A stretch of 64,000 nucleotides of DNA from Solilutibacter pythonis (GCF_003697345.1 NZ_RFLY01000004.1:62001-126000); one strand, 5' to 3'; positions 33,608 through 46,140 are shown, numbered from the stretch's first letter. Notes: generated from the sequence alone by a model not told the origin. Numbers and translations: made by a program.

Positions 33608-34921
33608 ATGCGCCTTTCACTACTCGCCACCGTTTTAACCGCCACGCTGCTGCCCGCCCCCCAAGTCAGCGCCCAGGGCAGGCCGGAAGTCGATGCCGCC
33701 GCCAGACGCCTGCAAAACGACGTCATCGCCTGGCGACGCGATTTCCACCAGTTCCCCGAGCTTTCCAACCGCGAAGAACGCACCGCGGCGAAAGTGGCCG
33801 CGCACCTGCGCAAACTGGGCCTGAAGCCGCAGACCGGCATCGCCCACCACGGCGTCGTCGCCCTCATCGAAGGCGGCAAGCCCGGGCCCAGGCTCGCCTT
33901 GCGCGCCGACATGGACGCGCTACCCGTTACCGAACAAGTCGATCTGCCGTTCGCCTCGAAAGTCACCACCACCTTCAACGGCCAGCGGACCGGGGTGATG
34001 CACGCCTGCGGCCACGATGCCCATACCGCGATCCTGATGGGCGTGGCCGAAGCGCTGGTGGCGATGAAAAAAGACCTGCCCGGGCAGGTGATGCTGATCT
34101 TTCAGCCGGCCGAGGAAGGCGCGCCGCCACCCGAGGCGGGCGGCGCCTCGCTGATGCTGAAGGAAGGCTTGTTCCGCGATTTCAAGCCCGAAGCGGTATT
34201 CGGCCTGCACGTGTTCTCCACCCTGCCGGCCGGCACCCTCGGCATCCGCCAGGGGCCGCTGATGGCGGCCAGCGATTATTTCAGCATCGAGGTACAGGGC
34301 CGGCAGACCCACGGCTCCCGGCCCTGGGGCGGCATCGACCCGATCGCCGCCAGCGCCGATCTGGTCGGCACGCTGCAAACCGTCATCAGCCGCCGTACCG
34401 ATATCACCAAACTGCCGGCGGTGGTCACGGTCGGCACCATCCAGGGCGGCATCCGCTACAACATCATCCCCGATTCGGTGCGGATGGAAGGCACCCTGCG
34501 CACCTTCGACGACGCCATGCGCGCCGGCATCGTCAAGGACATGCGCAACGTGGTCGAACACAGCGCCGCCGCCCACGGCGCCAAGGCGCGTCTGGACATC
34601 GGCGATGAAACCGGCAACCCCGTCACCTATAACGACCCAGCGCTCACCGCGCGCATGCTCCCCAGCCTGAAAGCGGTGGCCGGCGACGGCAAGGTCATCG
34701 AACCGCCGCTGCAAATGGGCGCGGAGGACTTCAGCTACTACGCCAAGGAAGTGCCGGGCGTGTTCTTCTTCGTCGGCGCCACCGAGACCGGCATCGACCC
34801 GGCCAGCGCGCCCTCCAACCATTCGCCGCTGTTCAAGCTCGACGAATCCGCGCTCGACATCGGCCTGCGCGCGATGCTGCAAATGTCGCTGGACTACCTG
34901 CACGGCGGCGCGAAGGATTGA
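33608..34921 (+). CDS. secreted M20D amidohydrolase
   Basis: 437 aa with an N-terminal signal peptide (cleavage near VSAQG). The M20 peptidase family metal site is shown by MHACGHDAHTA (Cys and His ligands), FQPAEEGAPP (catalytic Glu) and QMGAEDFSYY. The dimerisation domain lies between about residues 215 and 330. Members hydrolyse N-acyl amino acids or hippurate. Periplasmic location is inferred from the signal peptide. It is monocistronic, with GGGA before the ATG. Confidence 0.9.
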   Translation: MRLSLLATVLTATLLPAPQVSAQGRPEVDAAARRLQNDVIAWRRDFHQFPELSNREERTAAKVAAHLRKLGLKPQTGIAHHGVVALIEGGKPGPRLALRADMDALPVTEQVDLPFASKVTTTFNGQRTGVMHACGHDAHTAILMGVAEALVAMKKDLPGQVMLIFQPAEEGAPPPEAGGASLMLKEGLFRDFKPEAVFGLHVFSTLPAGTLGIRQGPLMAASDYFSIEVQGRQTHGSRPWGGIDPIAASADLVGTLQTVISRRTDITKLPAVVTVGTIQGGIRYNIIPDSVRMEGTLRTFDDAMRAGIVKDMRNVVEHSAAAHGAKARLDIGDETGNPVTYNDPALTARMLPSLKAVAGDGKVIEPPLQMGAEDFSYYAKEVPGVFFFVGATETGIDPASAPSNHSPLFKLDESALDIGLRAMLQMSLDYLHGGAKD

Positions 34922-35108
34922 GCGATGCGCGATGGCAGACTCCGCATTCGGGTGATCGACCGCCAAACCGGCGCGCTTCCACCCGAAGCGGAGCGCCGTA
35001 GCGCCGCACCCGGCTTGCCGCTGCCGCCGGCGCGGGTCCAGCCAGCCGGTTCATCCAGCGCGTCACGCCATCCATCCGTTACCTGAATCGGTCAGACGCC
35101 GCACCACT

Positions 35109-36002
35109 TCACCCCGCACGCAGGAAATCCACGAACGCGCGCAGCTTCAGCGGCAGGTGTTCGCGCGCCGGGTAATAGACGAAAAGCTGCTCGGGCGGGG
35201 CGGCGAAATCCGCCAGAACCTGGCGTAGCCGGCCCTCGGCCAGGTGTTCACGCACGGTGTTCTCGAATTGCAGCGCCAGCCCCGCTCCCGTCAGCGCCGC
35301 TTGCTGGGACAGGCGGTTGTCGTTGACCACCAGGCGACCCGGCACGTCCATTCGGAACTCGCGACCTTCGGCATCACCAAACAGCCACGGCATGATCCGC
35401 TGGCTGCCGGGGAGGCGGAAACGGATGCACTCGTGCACGGTCAGATCGGCGGGCGTCCGCGGCGGACGGTGGCGGGCGAGGTAATCCGGTGCGCCGACCA
35501 CGACCAGCCGCTGTGGCGGCCCCACCGGCAACGCCACCATGTCCAGCGCCAATGTCTCACCCAGACGGATGCCGGCATCGAAGCCGCCGGCCACCAAGTC
35601 GGCCAAGGTGTCGTCGGCATGGAGATCCAGTTCGATTTTCGGATGGCGAGCCAGGAATTCCGCCAACACCGGCTCGATCAGCAGACCGATCGCCAGCCGC
35701 GAGGCATTGATCCGCAAGCATCCGGCCGGTTCGCCACGGCGTTCGGCCAGCGCCTCGAACGCGGCTTCCAACATCGCCAGCGCCGGCGCGACCTGGGCTA
35801 GGAAGCGTTCGCCCTCCTCGGTCAGCCCGACCCGCCGCGTGGTGCGGTTGAACAGGCGCACGCGGGTATCGGCTTCGAGCGCCCGCACCGATTGCGACAG
35901 CGCCGAGGCCGAAACGCCCAATACGCCGGCCGCGCGGCTGAAGCTGCCGTGGCAGGCGACGGCGGCGAAAGCGGTGAGGGCGGAAAAACGGGCCGCACTC
36001 AT
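35109..36002 (-). CDS. LysR-family transcriptional regulator
   Basis: 297 aa. An N-terminal winged helix-turn-helix (AFAAVACHGSFSRAAGVLGVS) precedes a type 2 periplasmic-binding-like effector domain, as usual in LysR proteins. It is divergent from the small ORF - CMD - aldo-keto reductase cluster starting at 36098 and is the likely regulator of it. Nested inverted repeats cover the 15 nt immediately before its own start codon, suggesting autoregulation. The inducer cannot be predicted. Confidence 0.93.
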   Translation of the reverse strand: MSAARFSALTAFAAVACHGSFSRAAGVLGVSASALSQSVRALEADTRVRLFNRTTRRVGLTEEGERFLAQVAPALAMLEAAFEALAERRGEPAGCLRINASRLAIGLLIEPVLAEFLARHPKIELDLHADDTLADLVAGGFDAGIRLGETLALDMVALPVGPPQRLVVVGAPDYLARHRPPRTPADLTVHECIRFRLPGSQRIMPWLFGDAEGREFRMDVPGRLVVNDNRLSQQAALTGAGLALQFENTVREHLAEGRLRQVLADFAAPPEQLFVYYPAREHLPLKLRAFVDFLRAG

Positions 36003-36003
36003 C

Positions 36004-36019
36004 GTGAAGTTTCACTTCA
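36004..36019. promoter_or_regulatory. nested palindrome at the LysR start
   Basis: GTGAA-GT-TTCAC and TGAAG-N5-CTTCA overlap, giving two registers of dyad symmetry right upstream of the LysR ATG and 80-95 nt before the divergent genes. A plausible LysR operator. Confidence 0.5.
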
Positions 36020-36097
36020 ATAGGTATTCGTATCTTGCCGGTTTTTCATCGCAATCAATGCACTCATGCTGTTCGCATCGCTCGGCCGGGACATTCC

Positions 36098-36343
36098 ATG
36101 CGTCGCTTGATTCCTGCTTTGCTCTGCCTGCCCGGCCTCTCCGCCGCCACGCCGCCGCGCATCCTGGTTCACGGCGATTCCGACCGTTGGAGCCGGATGC
36201 CGGCGGCCAGCGGCTTGCCCACCATCCGCTACCCGATGTCTCGCGTAGTGCTGGTCGCGCCGCCGGCGCTGGGCGGCATGCGCCGCTCCCCGATCGGCGC
36301 GCGATTCGATGCGCAATCGCTGCGCAAAAGGACAACGCCATGA
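36098..36343 (+). CDS. short secreted-protein-like ORF, possible gene remnant
   Basis: 81 aa. The first 17 residues ([17 protein letters not shown]) look like a signal peptide. The rest ([24 protein letters not shown]) does not show a complete known domain. It could be the truncated beginning of a larger enzyme. Its stop overlaps the ATG of the CMD gene by four bases, so translation of it may be coupled to that gene. Not recognised. Confidence 0.4.
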   Translation: MRRLIPALLCLPGLSAATPPRILVHGDSDRWSRMPAASGLPTIRYPMSRVVLVAPPALGGMRRSPIGARFDAQSLRKRTTP

Positions 36344-36729
36344 CCCGCACACCGATCACCATGGAAGCCGGCTTGCAACGCATCGAAACCCTGCTGGGCA
36401 AGGACAGCCGCGCATCGATGGAACGCGCCGCCCACGACACCCCACTGACCGCGCGGGCCGAGGCCATCGCCGTGGGCGAAATCTATGGCGAACACGGCAC
36501 GCTCGATCTCAAGACTCGGGAACTCGTCACCGTCGCCGTGCTGGCCGCGCGCGGCGATGCCGCCCCGCAGTTGCGCGTACACCTGCAAGGCGCGCGCAAC
36601 GCCGGGGCCAGCCGCGCCGAAATCTTCGCCACGCTCGACCAGTTGCATCCCTATACCGGCCTGCCGGTGGCGTTGAACGCCATCCGCGTGGCCCGGGAAT
36701 TTTTCGACCAAGCAGGAGACGCCCGATGA
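36340..36729 (+). CDS. carboxymuconolactone decarboxylase family protein
   Basis: 129 aa. The central segment [37 protein letters not shown] (about residues 55-92, key residues Glu and His of RVH) is the CMD helix pair. The CxxC of AhpD-type members is missing, so it belongs to the gamma-carboxymuconolactone-like, non-redox branch. It overlaps both neighbours by ATGA, forming a tight unit with the aldo-keto reductase. Substrate unknown. Confidence 0.85.
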   Translation: MTRTPITMEAGLQRIETLLGKDSRASMERAAHDTPLTARAEAIAVGEIYGEHGTLDLKTRELVTVAVLAARGDAAPQLRVHLQGARNAGASRAEIFATLDQLHPYTGLPVALNAIRVAREFFDQAGDAR

Positions 36730-37715
36730 AAACCCGCACCCTCGGCCCCGCCGGCCCGGCAGTCTCCATGCAGGGCCTCGGCTGCATGGGCATGAGCGAC
36801 TTCTACGCTGGCCGCGAGGATGAAACCGAATCGATCACCACCATCCATCGCGCGCTCGAACTGGGTGTGACTCTGTTCGACACCGCCGACATGTACGGCC
36901 CGCACACCAACGAAACGTTGCTGGGCCGCGCCTTGAAGGGACGACGCGAGCATGCCTTCGTCGCCACCAAGTTCGGCATCATCCGCGACCCGGCGAACCC
37001 GGCGGCGCGCGGCATAGATGGCCGGCCGGAATACGTGCGCGCCTCGGTGGAAGGCAGCCTGAAGCGGCTCGGCACCGGCCACATCGACCTGTATTACCAG
37101 CATCGGATCGACCCCAGGACGCCCATCGAGGAAACCGTCGGCGCGATGGCCGATTTGGTGCGCGCCGGCAAGGTGCGCTGGATCGGCCTGTCCGAAGTGT
37201 CCGCCGATACCCTCCGTCGCGCCCATGCCGTGCATCCGATCACCGCCGTGCAGACCGAATACTCGTTGTGGACGCGCGAGGTGGAAACCCATGGCGTACT
37301 CGACGCCTGCCGCGAACTCGGCATCGGCTTCGTCGCCTACAGCCCGCTCGGGCGCGGCTTCCTGACCGGCAAGTTCCGCGCGCCGGACGACTTCGACGCC
37401 GACGACTACCGTCGCACCAGCCCGCGTTTCCAGGGCGATAATTTCGCGCGCAATCTCACCCTGGTCGATACGGTCAAGACCATCGCCGACGACTTGGGCG
37501 TGACGCCCGGACAACTCGCACTGGCCTGGGTACTGGCGCGCGATCCGCATCTCGTCGCCATCCCCGGCACCAAACGGCGCAAGTATTTGGAAGAAAACCT
37601 CGCAGCCACGGAAGTGACGTTGAGCGCCCAAGACATGAATCGCATCGAAGCGGCCTTTCCACTGGATGCGGCAGCCGGCGCGCGCTATCCAGAGGCGGCC
37701 AGCTCGAATCGCTGA
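36726..37715 (+). CDS. aldo/keto reductase
   Basis: 329-aa NADPH-dependent oxidoreductase with a TIM barrel. The catalytic tetrad is visible: Asp and Tyr in FDTADMYG, Lys in ATKFG and His in YYQHRID. The coenzyme end [14 protein letters not shown] is typical of the YajO/AKR13-like group. It is the last gene of the LysR-linked cluster. Its role with the CMD protein is unknown, perhaps detoxifying an aldehyde or quinone. Confidence 0.92.
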   Translation: MKTRTLGPAGPAVSMQGLGCMGMSDFYAGREDETESITTIHRALELGVTLFDTADMYGPHTNETLLGRALKGRREHAFVATKFGIIRDPANPAARGIDGRPEYVRASVEGSLKRLGTGHIDLYYQHRIDPRTPIEETVGAMADLVRAGKVRWIGLSEVSADTLRRAHAVHPITAVQTEYSLWTREVETHGVLDACRELGIGFVAYSPLGRGFLTGKFRAPDDFDADDYRRTSPRFQGDNFARNLTLVDTVKTIADDLGVTPGQLALAWVLARDPHLVAIPGTKRRKYLEENLAATEVTLSAQDMNRIEAAFPLDAAAGARYPEAASSNR

Positions 37716-37778
37716 AGCCCTCGCCACACCCGCGGCGACAACCACGCCCCGCCACCCGCGCTCGCCGATAATGCCGCC

Positions 37779-38600
37779 ATGAGCACCGCCCACAACTCGC
37801 CCGACACCAGCCAGCTTGGCCGGGAAACCGCCTATCCCGAGCATTACGACGCCCGCCTGCTGTTTCCCATCCCGCGCGCGCGGGGTCGCGCCGCGCTGGG
37901 CATCGACGGCGCTCCGCCCTTCGTCGGGTTCGATGCCTGGAACGCCTACGAACTGAGCTGGCTGGACGCACGCGGCAAACCACGGGTGGCGGTGGCGCGC
38001 TTCACGGTGCCGGCCGACTCGCCGAACCTGATCGAATCGAAATCCTTCAAGCTCTATCTCAATTCGTTCAACCGCGAGCGGGTGGAAGACGACACCGCAC
38101 TGCGCGCGCGCATCGAAACCGATCTGTCGACCGCCGCCGCCGCGCCGGTGACGATGCATCCGGCGCTGCCGCCGATGGGCGAGGCCGGCGGCGAATGCAT
38201 CGACGGCCTCGATATCGCCATCGACGACTACGGCCCGCCCAACGCCGGCCACCTGAGCGCCGCCGATGACGAAACCGTCGAGGAAATCCTCTCCTCCCAC
38301 CTGCTGAAATCCAATTGTCCGGTGACTGGCCAGCCGGACTGGGCCAGCGTGGTCATCGCCTATCGCGGCCCGCGTATCGCCCGCGAAGGACTGCTGCGTT
38401 ACCTGGTCAGCTTCCGCGACCACCGCGAATTCCACGAGCAATGCGTCGAGCGCATCTTCATCGACCTGACGGCCCGCTGCCGGCCGCGATCGCTCTCGGT
38501 GGAAGCCTGCTATACCCGCCGTGGCGGGCTGGACATCAACCCCTGGCGGGCCACGCCCGATTGCGCCGCGCCGCCACCGCGTCGCCTGCCGCGCCAATAG
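37779..38600 (+). CDS. queF: NADPH-dependent 7-cyano-7-deazaguanine reductase QueF
   Basis: Reduces preQ0 to preQ1 in queuosine tRNA modification, 273 aa, the long (two T-fold) type of proteobacteria. The catalytic Cys is in [30 protein letters not shown] is the QueF motif for NADPH binding. [11 protein letters not shown] also fits. The start ATG gives [17 protein letters not shown], as in related proteins. It stands alone. Confidence 0.95.
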   Translation: MSTAHNSPDTSQLGRETAYPEHYDARLLFPIPRARGRAALGIDGAPPFVGFDAWNAYELSWLDARGKPRVAVARFTVPADSPNLIESKSFKLYLNSFNRERVEDDTALRARIETDLSTAAAAPVTMHPALPPMGEAGGECIDGLDIAIDDYGPPNAGHLSAADDETVEEILSSHLLKSNCPVTGQPDWASVVIAYRGPRIAREGLLRYLVSFRDHREFHEQCVERIFIDLTARCRPRSLSVEACYTRRGGLDINPWRATPDCAAPPPRRLPRQ

Positions 38601-38682
38601 CCATTCTTTCACCCCGGCACGATCCGTTCTTAACGGGCCGCATGCAACGCTGCGCCCCGTGCATCCCGCACAGGAGCCCGAC

Positions 38683-38958
38683 ATGCCCACCGACACCGAT
38701 CCCGACAAGCTTTCCTTATCCGGCGCCACCGGTTCCGGCGGCGCGGACTTCTCCGCCGTGACCGGAGGCAGCAGCGCCACGGTCGGCGCCGGCGGCGACC
38801 AGCAGCGCTATACCGTCCAGGCCGGCGACTCCCTGTCGAAGATCGCCAAGGCGGTCTATGGCGACGGCAGCCGGTGGAACGCGATCTTCGAGGCCAACAA
38901 GGACCAGATCGACGACCCCGACAAGATATTCCCGGGGCAAGTGCTCCGTATTCCCTGA
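38683..38958 (+). CDS. LysM-domain protein
   Basis: 91 aa. A Gly/Ser/Ala-rich N-terminal stretch of about 40 residues is followed by a single LysM domain ([20 protein letters not shown] ... FPGQVLRIP). No BON domain and no signal peptide, so it resembles the C-terminal half of E. coli Kbp/YgaU and may be cytoplasmic or exported by another route. A good ribosome site, AGGAG, precedes the ATG. Confidence 0.88.
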   Translation: MPTDTDPDKLSLSGATGSGGADFSAVTGGSSATVGAGGDQQRYTVQAGDSLSKIAKAVYGDGSRWNAIFEANKDQIDDPDKIFPGQVLRIP

Positions 38959-38994
38959 TTGCCCAGCCCCTCCCCCTTACCAGGAACGCCCCCC

Positions 38995-39477
38995 ATGAAA
39001 CGCAAGCAGATTTCCATCGCCCTGGCCACCGCGCTGGTCGCCACCATCGGCATTGCCGGCTGCAAGAAGAAAGAAGAACCCATGCCGCCGCCGCCCGCCG
39101 CCGAGACCGCCCCGGCCCCCACCCCGGCACCGGAACCCGCACCCGCCCCGGCCAGCGCCGGCATCGTCTCGATCGATCTGGGCAATGCCCTCGGCGCGGA
39201 CGGCAAAGTGACCACGCCTGGCACCCGCTTCGGCAAGAACGACACCATCTACGCCTCGATCAATACCAGCGGCGACGGCGCCGGCAAGAAGATCGCCGCC
39301 AAATGGACTTTTCAGGATGGCCAGACCGTGCATGAAGAAAGCCGCGACATGACCGGCGCCGACACCACCTACGAATTCCACGTCGCCAACCCGAAAGGCT
39401 GGCCGGCCGGCAAATACAAGGTGGACGTCAGCATGGACGGCGGCGCGGCGCAGAGCCGCGAGTTCGAGGTAAAGTAA
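38995..39477 (+). CDS. putative lipoprotein
   Basis: 160 aa. Signal peptide with lipobox IAGC at about residue 23, followed by KKKEE and then a Pro/Ala-rich linker of about 30 residues (PAPTPAPEPAPAPAS). The C-terminal 100 residues form an Ig-like beta domain (IYASINTSGDGAGKKIAAKW, TYEFHVANPKGWPAGKYKV). No known function. It was chosen over a start 36 nt upstream because the signal peptide begins here. Confidence 0.8.
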   Translation: MKRKQISIALATALVATIGIAGCKKKEEPMPPPPAAETAPAPTPAPEPAPAPASAGIVSIDLGNALGADGKVTTPGTRFGKNDTIYASINTSGDGAGKKIAAKWTFQDGQTVHEESRDMTGADTTYEFHVANPKGWPAGKYKVDVSMDGGAAQSREFEVK

Positions 39478-39659
39478 GCCCCGGGCAACCACGCCGGTCG
39501 GTCGCCAGTGGATCGGGGCCGGCGTCGGGCGCCTGCCAACCGGCAGGCCGCACCATTCACGAGAAACCGGCAACCCCGCTTCGATCGCGCGCTTTCCAAA
39601 AAACCGGCAACTCAATGCCTGCCGTATATTTGCGACGCGCGCATACATGAAGGACACCG

Positions 39660-42520
<2,861 letters not shown>

Positions 42521-42553
42521 GCGGCTGAGCGTGACGCCCGGCCCACACCTGCG

Positions 42554-42585
42554 AAGCCCGGCCACGCGCCGGGCTTTTGCTTGTT
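42554..42585 (+). terminator. intrinsic terminator after icd
   Basis: Stem AAGCCCGG/CCGGGCTT with a 7-nt loop and a TTTTGCTTGTT tail, 33 nt after the icd stop. Confidence 0.85.
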
Positions 42586-42620
42586 CTCCTGCCCGCGCCC
42601 GCACCACGCCCGCAATTGCG

Positions 42621-42898
42621 CTTTCCCACCGCTTGCGGCACGCAAGTCGGCGGGCCAGCCGCTGATTTTCCCTCGAAAATATGCCGCGCGCGCCGCCAGC
42701 ACGAACATCGAGGATATCCACATCCACTTTCCCGCGACTTGCGACACCCGGGGCGGCGGACCAGCCGCCGCTTTCCCCTCGGCGACATGCCGCCCATACC
42801 GCCAGCACGAACACCGGCGATGTCCACATCCACTTTCTCGCAGCTTGCGACACCCAGGACGACGGGCCAGCCGCCGATTTTCCCTCGAAAATATGCCG
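42621..42898. repeat. 106-bp tandem repeat, 2.6 copies
   Basis: Three units begin at 42621, 42727 and 42833, exactly 106 bp apart. Shared blocks include CTTTC, CTTGCG-CAC, GGNCCAGCCG, CCCTCG, ATGCCG, CGCCAGCACGAACA and GTCCACATCCA. The first and third copies keep ATTTTCCCTCGAAAAT, a small inverted repeat, while the second differs there. The period is not a multiple of three, so it is not a protein repeat. The rest of the icd-methyltransferase gap holds no gene. Confidence 0.85.
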
Positions 42899-43029
42899 AC
42901 CACGCCCGGCGCGCCACCGCCACGGGCGCCGGCGATGGCCCCGTCCTCACCGCCATGTCCGTTTTTCACGTGCATCGCCACATCGCCTGCGCTAGGCTGC
43001 CGTGCAACATCCGGAGGGGAAACCATCCC

Positions 43030-43896
43030 ATGCGTCGCATCATGTCCCGCCTGGCCGCGGCCACGCTGGTCGGCCTGCTGTCCGCCTGCGCCACCACCCC
43101 GCATTCGTCCGCCCCTTCGCCCGCCGCACAGGAAGCCGCCTGGCGCGCGGCCGATGCCGAAGCGCTCAGCGTCATTCTCGACGGCCATTGGCGCGGCAGT
43201 GGCCAGCGCGCCCGCGACGCCTGGCGCCATCCCCGCGAGACCTTGCAGTTCTTCCGCATCGGCAGCCGCGACCGGGTGATCGAGATCAGCCCCGGCGCCG
43301 GCTGGTACAGCGAGATCCTCGCGCCCTACGTGCGCAGCTCCGGCAGCTACTTCGCCGCCAGCGCCAAGGCCCCGGCCGACAGCACCGGCGGCAAGCGCAA
43401 CGCCGCGTTGAAGGCGCGCTTCGCCGCCGATCCCGAGCGTTTCGACCGCGCCCAATGGCTGGAATACGATGCCCAGGCACCGGCATTCGGCGCGCCCGGT
43501 TCGGCCGATGCCGTGCTCACCTTCCGCAACGTTCACAACTGGGTCGCGGCGGACAATGCCAAGGCTTACTTCAAAGCCTTCCACGACGTGCTGAAACCCG
43601 GCGGCGTGCTCGGCGTGGTCGACCATCGCGCCGCGCCCGGCACCGATCTGGAGACGATGAAGAAATCCGGCTATCTCACCGAAGCGCTAGTGATCCAGCT
43701 CGCCACCGAGGCCGGTTTCCGGCTCGACGCCAGGAGCGAGATCAACGCCAATGCCAAGGACGACACCCGCCACCCGAACGGCGTGTGGACGCTGCCGCCG
43801 ACCAACCGCCATGCCGCGCGCGATTCGGCCAAGTACCGCGCCATCGGCGAAAGCGACCGCATGACCCTGCGCTTCGTCAAACCCACCGGCCCGTGA
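43030..43896 (+). CDS. lipoprotein with SAM-methyltransferase fold
   Basis: 288 aa. A signal peptide with lipobox LLSAC places it in the envelope. The body is a class I methyltransferase-like domain: [15 protein letters not shown] (motif I), then [29 protein letters not shown] (motif III-type). Exported proteins with this fold occur in many Gram-negatives, with unknown activity, since SAM is not expected outside the cytoplasm. A GGAGGGG ribosome site precedes the ATG. Confidence 0.85.
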   Translation: MRRIMSRLAAATLVGLLSACATTPHSSAPSPAAQEAAWRAADAEALSVILDGHWRGSGQRARDAWRHPRETLQFFRIGSRDRVIEISPGAGWYSEILAPYVRSSGSYFAASAKAPADSTGGKRNAALKARFAADPERFDRAQWLEYDAQAPAFGAPGSADAVLTFRNVHNWVAADNAKAYFKAFHDVLKPGGVLGVVDHRAAPGTDLETMKKSGYLTEALVIQLATEAGFRLDARSEINANAKDDTRHPNGVWTLPPTNRHAARDSAKYRAIGESDRMTLRFVKPTGP

Positions 43897-43978
43897 TCAC
43901 CCGGCGACAAACCGCCGCGCAGCACCCGCGCGCCACGCCGATGGCCGGCCATTGCGATGGCGCGCGGACCGACGCGGG

Positions 43979-44518
43979 ATGCTGATCGCCTTCAACAAGC
44001 CCTATGGCGTCCTCTGCCAGTTCACCGACCGCAGCACGCCGCCACGCCGCACACTGGCGGAATTCGGGCTGCCGGCCGGGGTCTACGCCGCGGGCCGGCT
44101 GGACTTCGATTCCGAGGGCCTGCTGCTGCTGACCGACGACGGCCCGCTCGCCCACCGCCTCACCGACCCCCGCCACAAGGCCGCCAAGACCTATTGGGCG
44201 CAGGTCGAAGGCGACCCGGACGAAGCGCAACTGGCGCGCCTTCGCGGCGGCGTCCCTCTCAACGATGGCCCGACCCTGCCCGCCGGCGCGCGTCGCATCG
44301 AACCCCCATCGCCATGGCCGCGCGACCCGCCCGTGCGCCACCGCAAGACCGTGCCCGACGCCTGGCTGGAAATCACCCTGCGCGAAGGCCGCAACCGCCA
44401 GGTGCGGCGGATGACCGCGGCCGTCGGCCTGCCGACCTTGCGCCTGATCCGGGTCGCGCTAGGCGGCTGGCGGCTGGACGGCCTGAAGCCCGGCCAATGG
44501 CGCGCGCTTGACGCCTGA
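43979..44518 (+). CDS. rluE: 23S rRNA pseudouridine synthase RluE-like
   Basis: 179-aa member of the RsuA/RluB/E/F family that isomerises one uridine in rRNA. The catalytic Asp is in [28 protein letters not shown] at the N-terminus and [12 protein letters not shown] near the end are standard. There is no S4 domain, which fits RluE rather than RluB or RluF. The start is the ATG just before LIAFNKPYG. Confidence 0.92.
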   Translation: MLIAFNKPYGVLCQFTDRSTPPRRTLAEFGLPAGVYAAGRLDFDSEGLLLLTDDGPLAHRLTDPRHKAAKTYWAQVEGDPDEAQLARLRGGVPLNDGPTLPAGARRIEPPSPWPRDPPVRHRKTVPDAWLEITLREGRNRQVRRMTAAVGLPTLRLIRVALGGWRLDGLKPGQWRALDA

Positions 44519-44580
44519 GCGACCGAAAGACTGAATTATTCAGCTTGAATGCGCCTATATCAGTGCGATAGCCACATCCT

Positions 44581-44610
44581 TATAATTCAATGTATGACGT
44601 CTATCGTCAT
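44581..44610 (+). promoter_or_regulatory. promoter -10 and palindromic operator of the response regulator-kinase
   Basis: A perfect TATAAT at 44581-44586, with no strong -35. Transcription would start near 44593, where the palindrome ATGACG-TCTAT-CGTCAT (44594-44610) begins. A repressor bound there would block initiation. Confidence 0.55.
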
Positions 44611-44637
44611 ACGCGCATTGTGACAGGGGAAACCATC

Positions 44638-45744
44638 GTGCCACTTCGCATTGCCACCACGGGCCACATCCTATTGGTCGATGATCAGCCGACCAATCTG
44701 CACGTGGTCAACACCCTGCTGGAACGCCAGGGCTACGAAGTGATCGCCGCCACCAATGGCGAGCAAGCGCTTGAGCGCTGCCGGGAGATCCGCCCCGACC
44801 TGATCCTACTCGACATGATGATGCCGGGCATGGACGGCTTCGAACTCCTGCACGCGATCAAGCAGGACCCGCAACTGATGCGCATCCCCACCGTCTTCCT
44901 CACCGCGGCGCAGGACCGCGACCTGCTGCTGCGTGCCTTCGATGCCGGCGCGGTCGATTACGTCACCAAACCCTTCATCCCCGAAGAGCTGATCGCCCGG
45001 GTCAACGCCCACATCGTGCTCAAACTCACCCGCGACCGCCTCGAACGGGTCGCCCAGGAGCGCCAGAATCTGGTCAATCTGGTCGCGCACGATCTCAAGA
45101 ATCCGCTCACCAGCGTACTGTTCGCCAGCGACATGCTGATGCAGCCGGATGTCAACCCGGAGCGCGCGCCGCGCTACCTGCAAATCATCCACGATGCCAC
45201 CCTGGACGCGATCAGCTACATCCGCAGCTATCTGGAGTCGCAATCCAGCCCGGCGGGCGAGCACCACCACGCCCAGGTCGCCTCGCTACGCGAAGCGGTG
45301 GAATGGCTGGTCAGCCGCTACGCGCTGCAACTCGAAGCACGCGGCCTGCGCATCCAGACGCGCCTTCCCGAACACGCCGACCAGGTGGCGATCGACCCGA
45401 TGGTGCTACGCCAAGTGGCGGAAAACCTCGTCACCAACGCCGGCAAATACGCCACCGACGGCGGAGAGCTGGAGTTGTGGGTGCGCGCCGGCGCACCCGG
45501 TTACTGGCAGCTGGTGGTGCAGGACCGCGGGCCGGGCATCCCGGCCGCGCGCCAACGCGAGCTGTTCAAGCCGTTCACCCGGCTGTCCGATACCGACCCC
45601 GCCAACGGCCTGTCCAGCGGCCTTGGCCTGTCGCTGGCCCGGCAGATCGTGATGAGCGCCGGCGGCCACCTGTTCTACGAGGACCGCGAAGGCGGCGGCG
45701 CGCGCTTCGTGATCGAACTGCCGCAAGCGACCTGCACCACCTAG
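44638..45744 (+). CDS. response regulator-histidine kinase hybrid
   Basis: 368 aa from GTG 44638, which has GGGGA upstream. An ATG at 44590 would precede the predicted transcript start. Order: receiver domain (ILLVDDQPTN, LILLDMMMPGMDG with the phospho-Asp, VTKPF), then a HisKA segment with NLVAHDLKNPLTSVL (His), then HATPase_c (ENLVTNAGKYA, DRGPGIP, GLGLSLARQIV). No membrane helices, so it is a soluble REC-HK protein. A phosphorelay partner may donate to the N-terminal REC. Its signal is unknown. Confidence 0.9.
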   Translation: MPLRIATTGHILLVDDQPTNLHVVNTLLERQGYEVIAATNGEQALERCREIRPDLILLDMMMPGMDGFELLHAIKQDPQLMRIPTVFLTAAQDRDLLLRAFDAGAVDYVTKPFIPEELIARVNAHIVLKLTRDRLERVAQERQNLVNLVAHDLKNPLTSVLFASDMLMQPDVNPERAPRYLQIIHDATLDAISYIRSYLESQSSPAGEHHHAQVASLREAVEWLVSRYALQLEARGLRIQTRLPEHADQVAIDPMVLRQVAENLVTNAGKYATDGGELELWVRAGAPGYWQLVVQDRGPGIPAARQRELFKPFTRLSDTDPANGLSSGLGLSLARQIVMSAGGHLFYEDREGGGARFVIELPQATCTT

Positions 45745-45777
45745 GTGTACTGAGCCGCGTGGCGCTTCGCGCGGTGT

Positions 45778-46140
45778 TTATTCGGCCCCGGTTTCCTCGG
45801 CCTGCTGTTTCTGGATGCGGCGCGCGCTGCCTTCGATCGGCGCTTCGGCGGCGCGTTGCTTCGCCCGGCGGCGCGCGGCATACCAGAGCAGGCCGGCACC
45901 CGCCGCGGTGGCCACCACCAGCGCGGGGTTGCGGCGCACGAAACGGGTGGCGATGCGGCCGCCGCCACGCACCGCGGCCAGCGCGGCGCCGGTTTCGACC
46001 CACTTCAGCGCGGCATCGGGCAACTTGCCCTTGAACTGCCCGGCGCGGTTGCCCAGGTCGGCGGCGAAATCCGCGGCCTTGCCCCCCATTTCGGAAGCCA
46101 TGCCGGCGGCGCGGCTGGCGATATCGTCAAACTTGCTCAT
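45778..46140 (-). CDS. small membrane-associated hypothetical protein
   Basis: 120 aa. It begins MSKFDDIASRAAGMASEMGGKAADF, an amphipathic alanine-rich helix. One hydrophobic helix follows at about residues 73-95 (NPALVVATAAGAGLLWYAARRR), then a basic tail. The pattern is like stress-linked DUF883/ElaB-type inner-membrane anchors, but no clear family match is seen. Converges on the kinase gene. Confidence 0.6.
   Translation of the reverse strand: MSKFDDIASRAAGMASEMGGKAADFAADLGNRAGQFKGKLPDAALKWVETGAALAAVRGGGRIATRFVRRNPALVVATAAGAGLLWYAARRRAKQRAAEAPIEGSARRIQKQQAEETGAE

Noticed and set aside
42621-42898. Possible CRISPR array
   Set aside because: Units are contiguous 106-bp tandem copies with no short identical repeats separated by unique spacers, and no cas genes are near.
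44590-44637. ATG at 44590 as start of the response regulator-kinase
   Set aside because: It lies at or before the predicted transcript start, inside the palindrome region, and has no ribosome site, whereas GTG 44638 has GGGGA.
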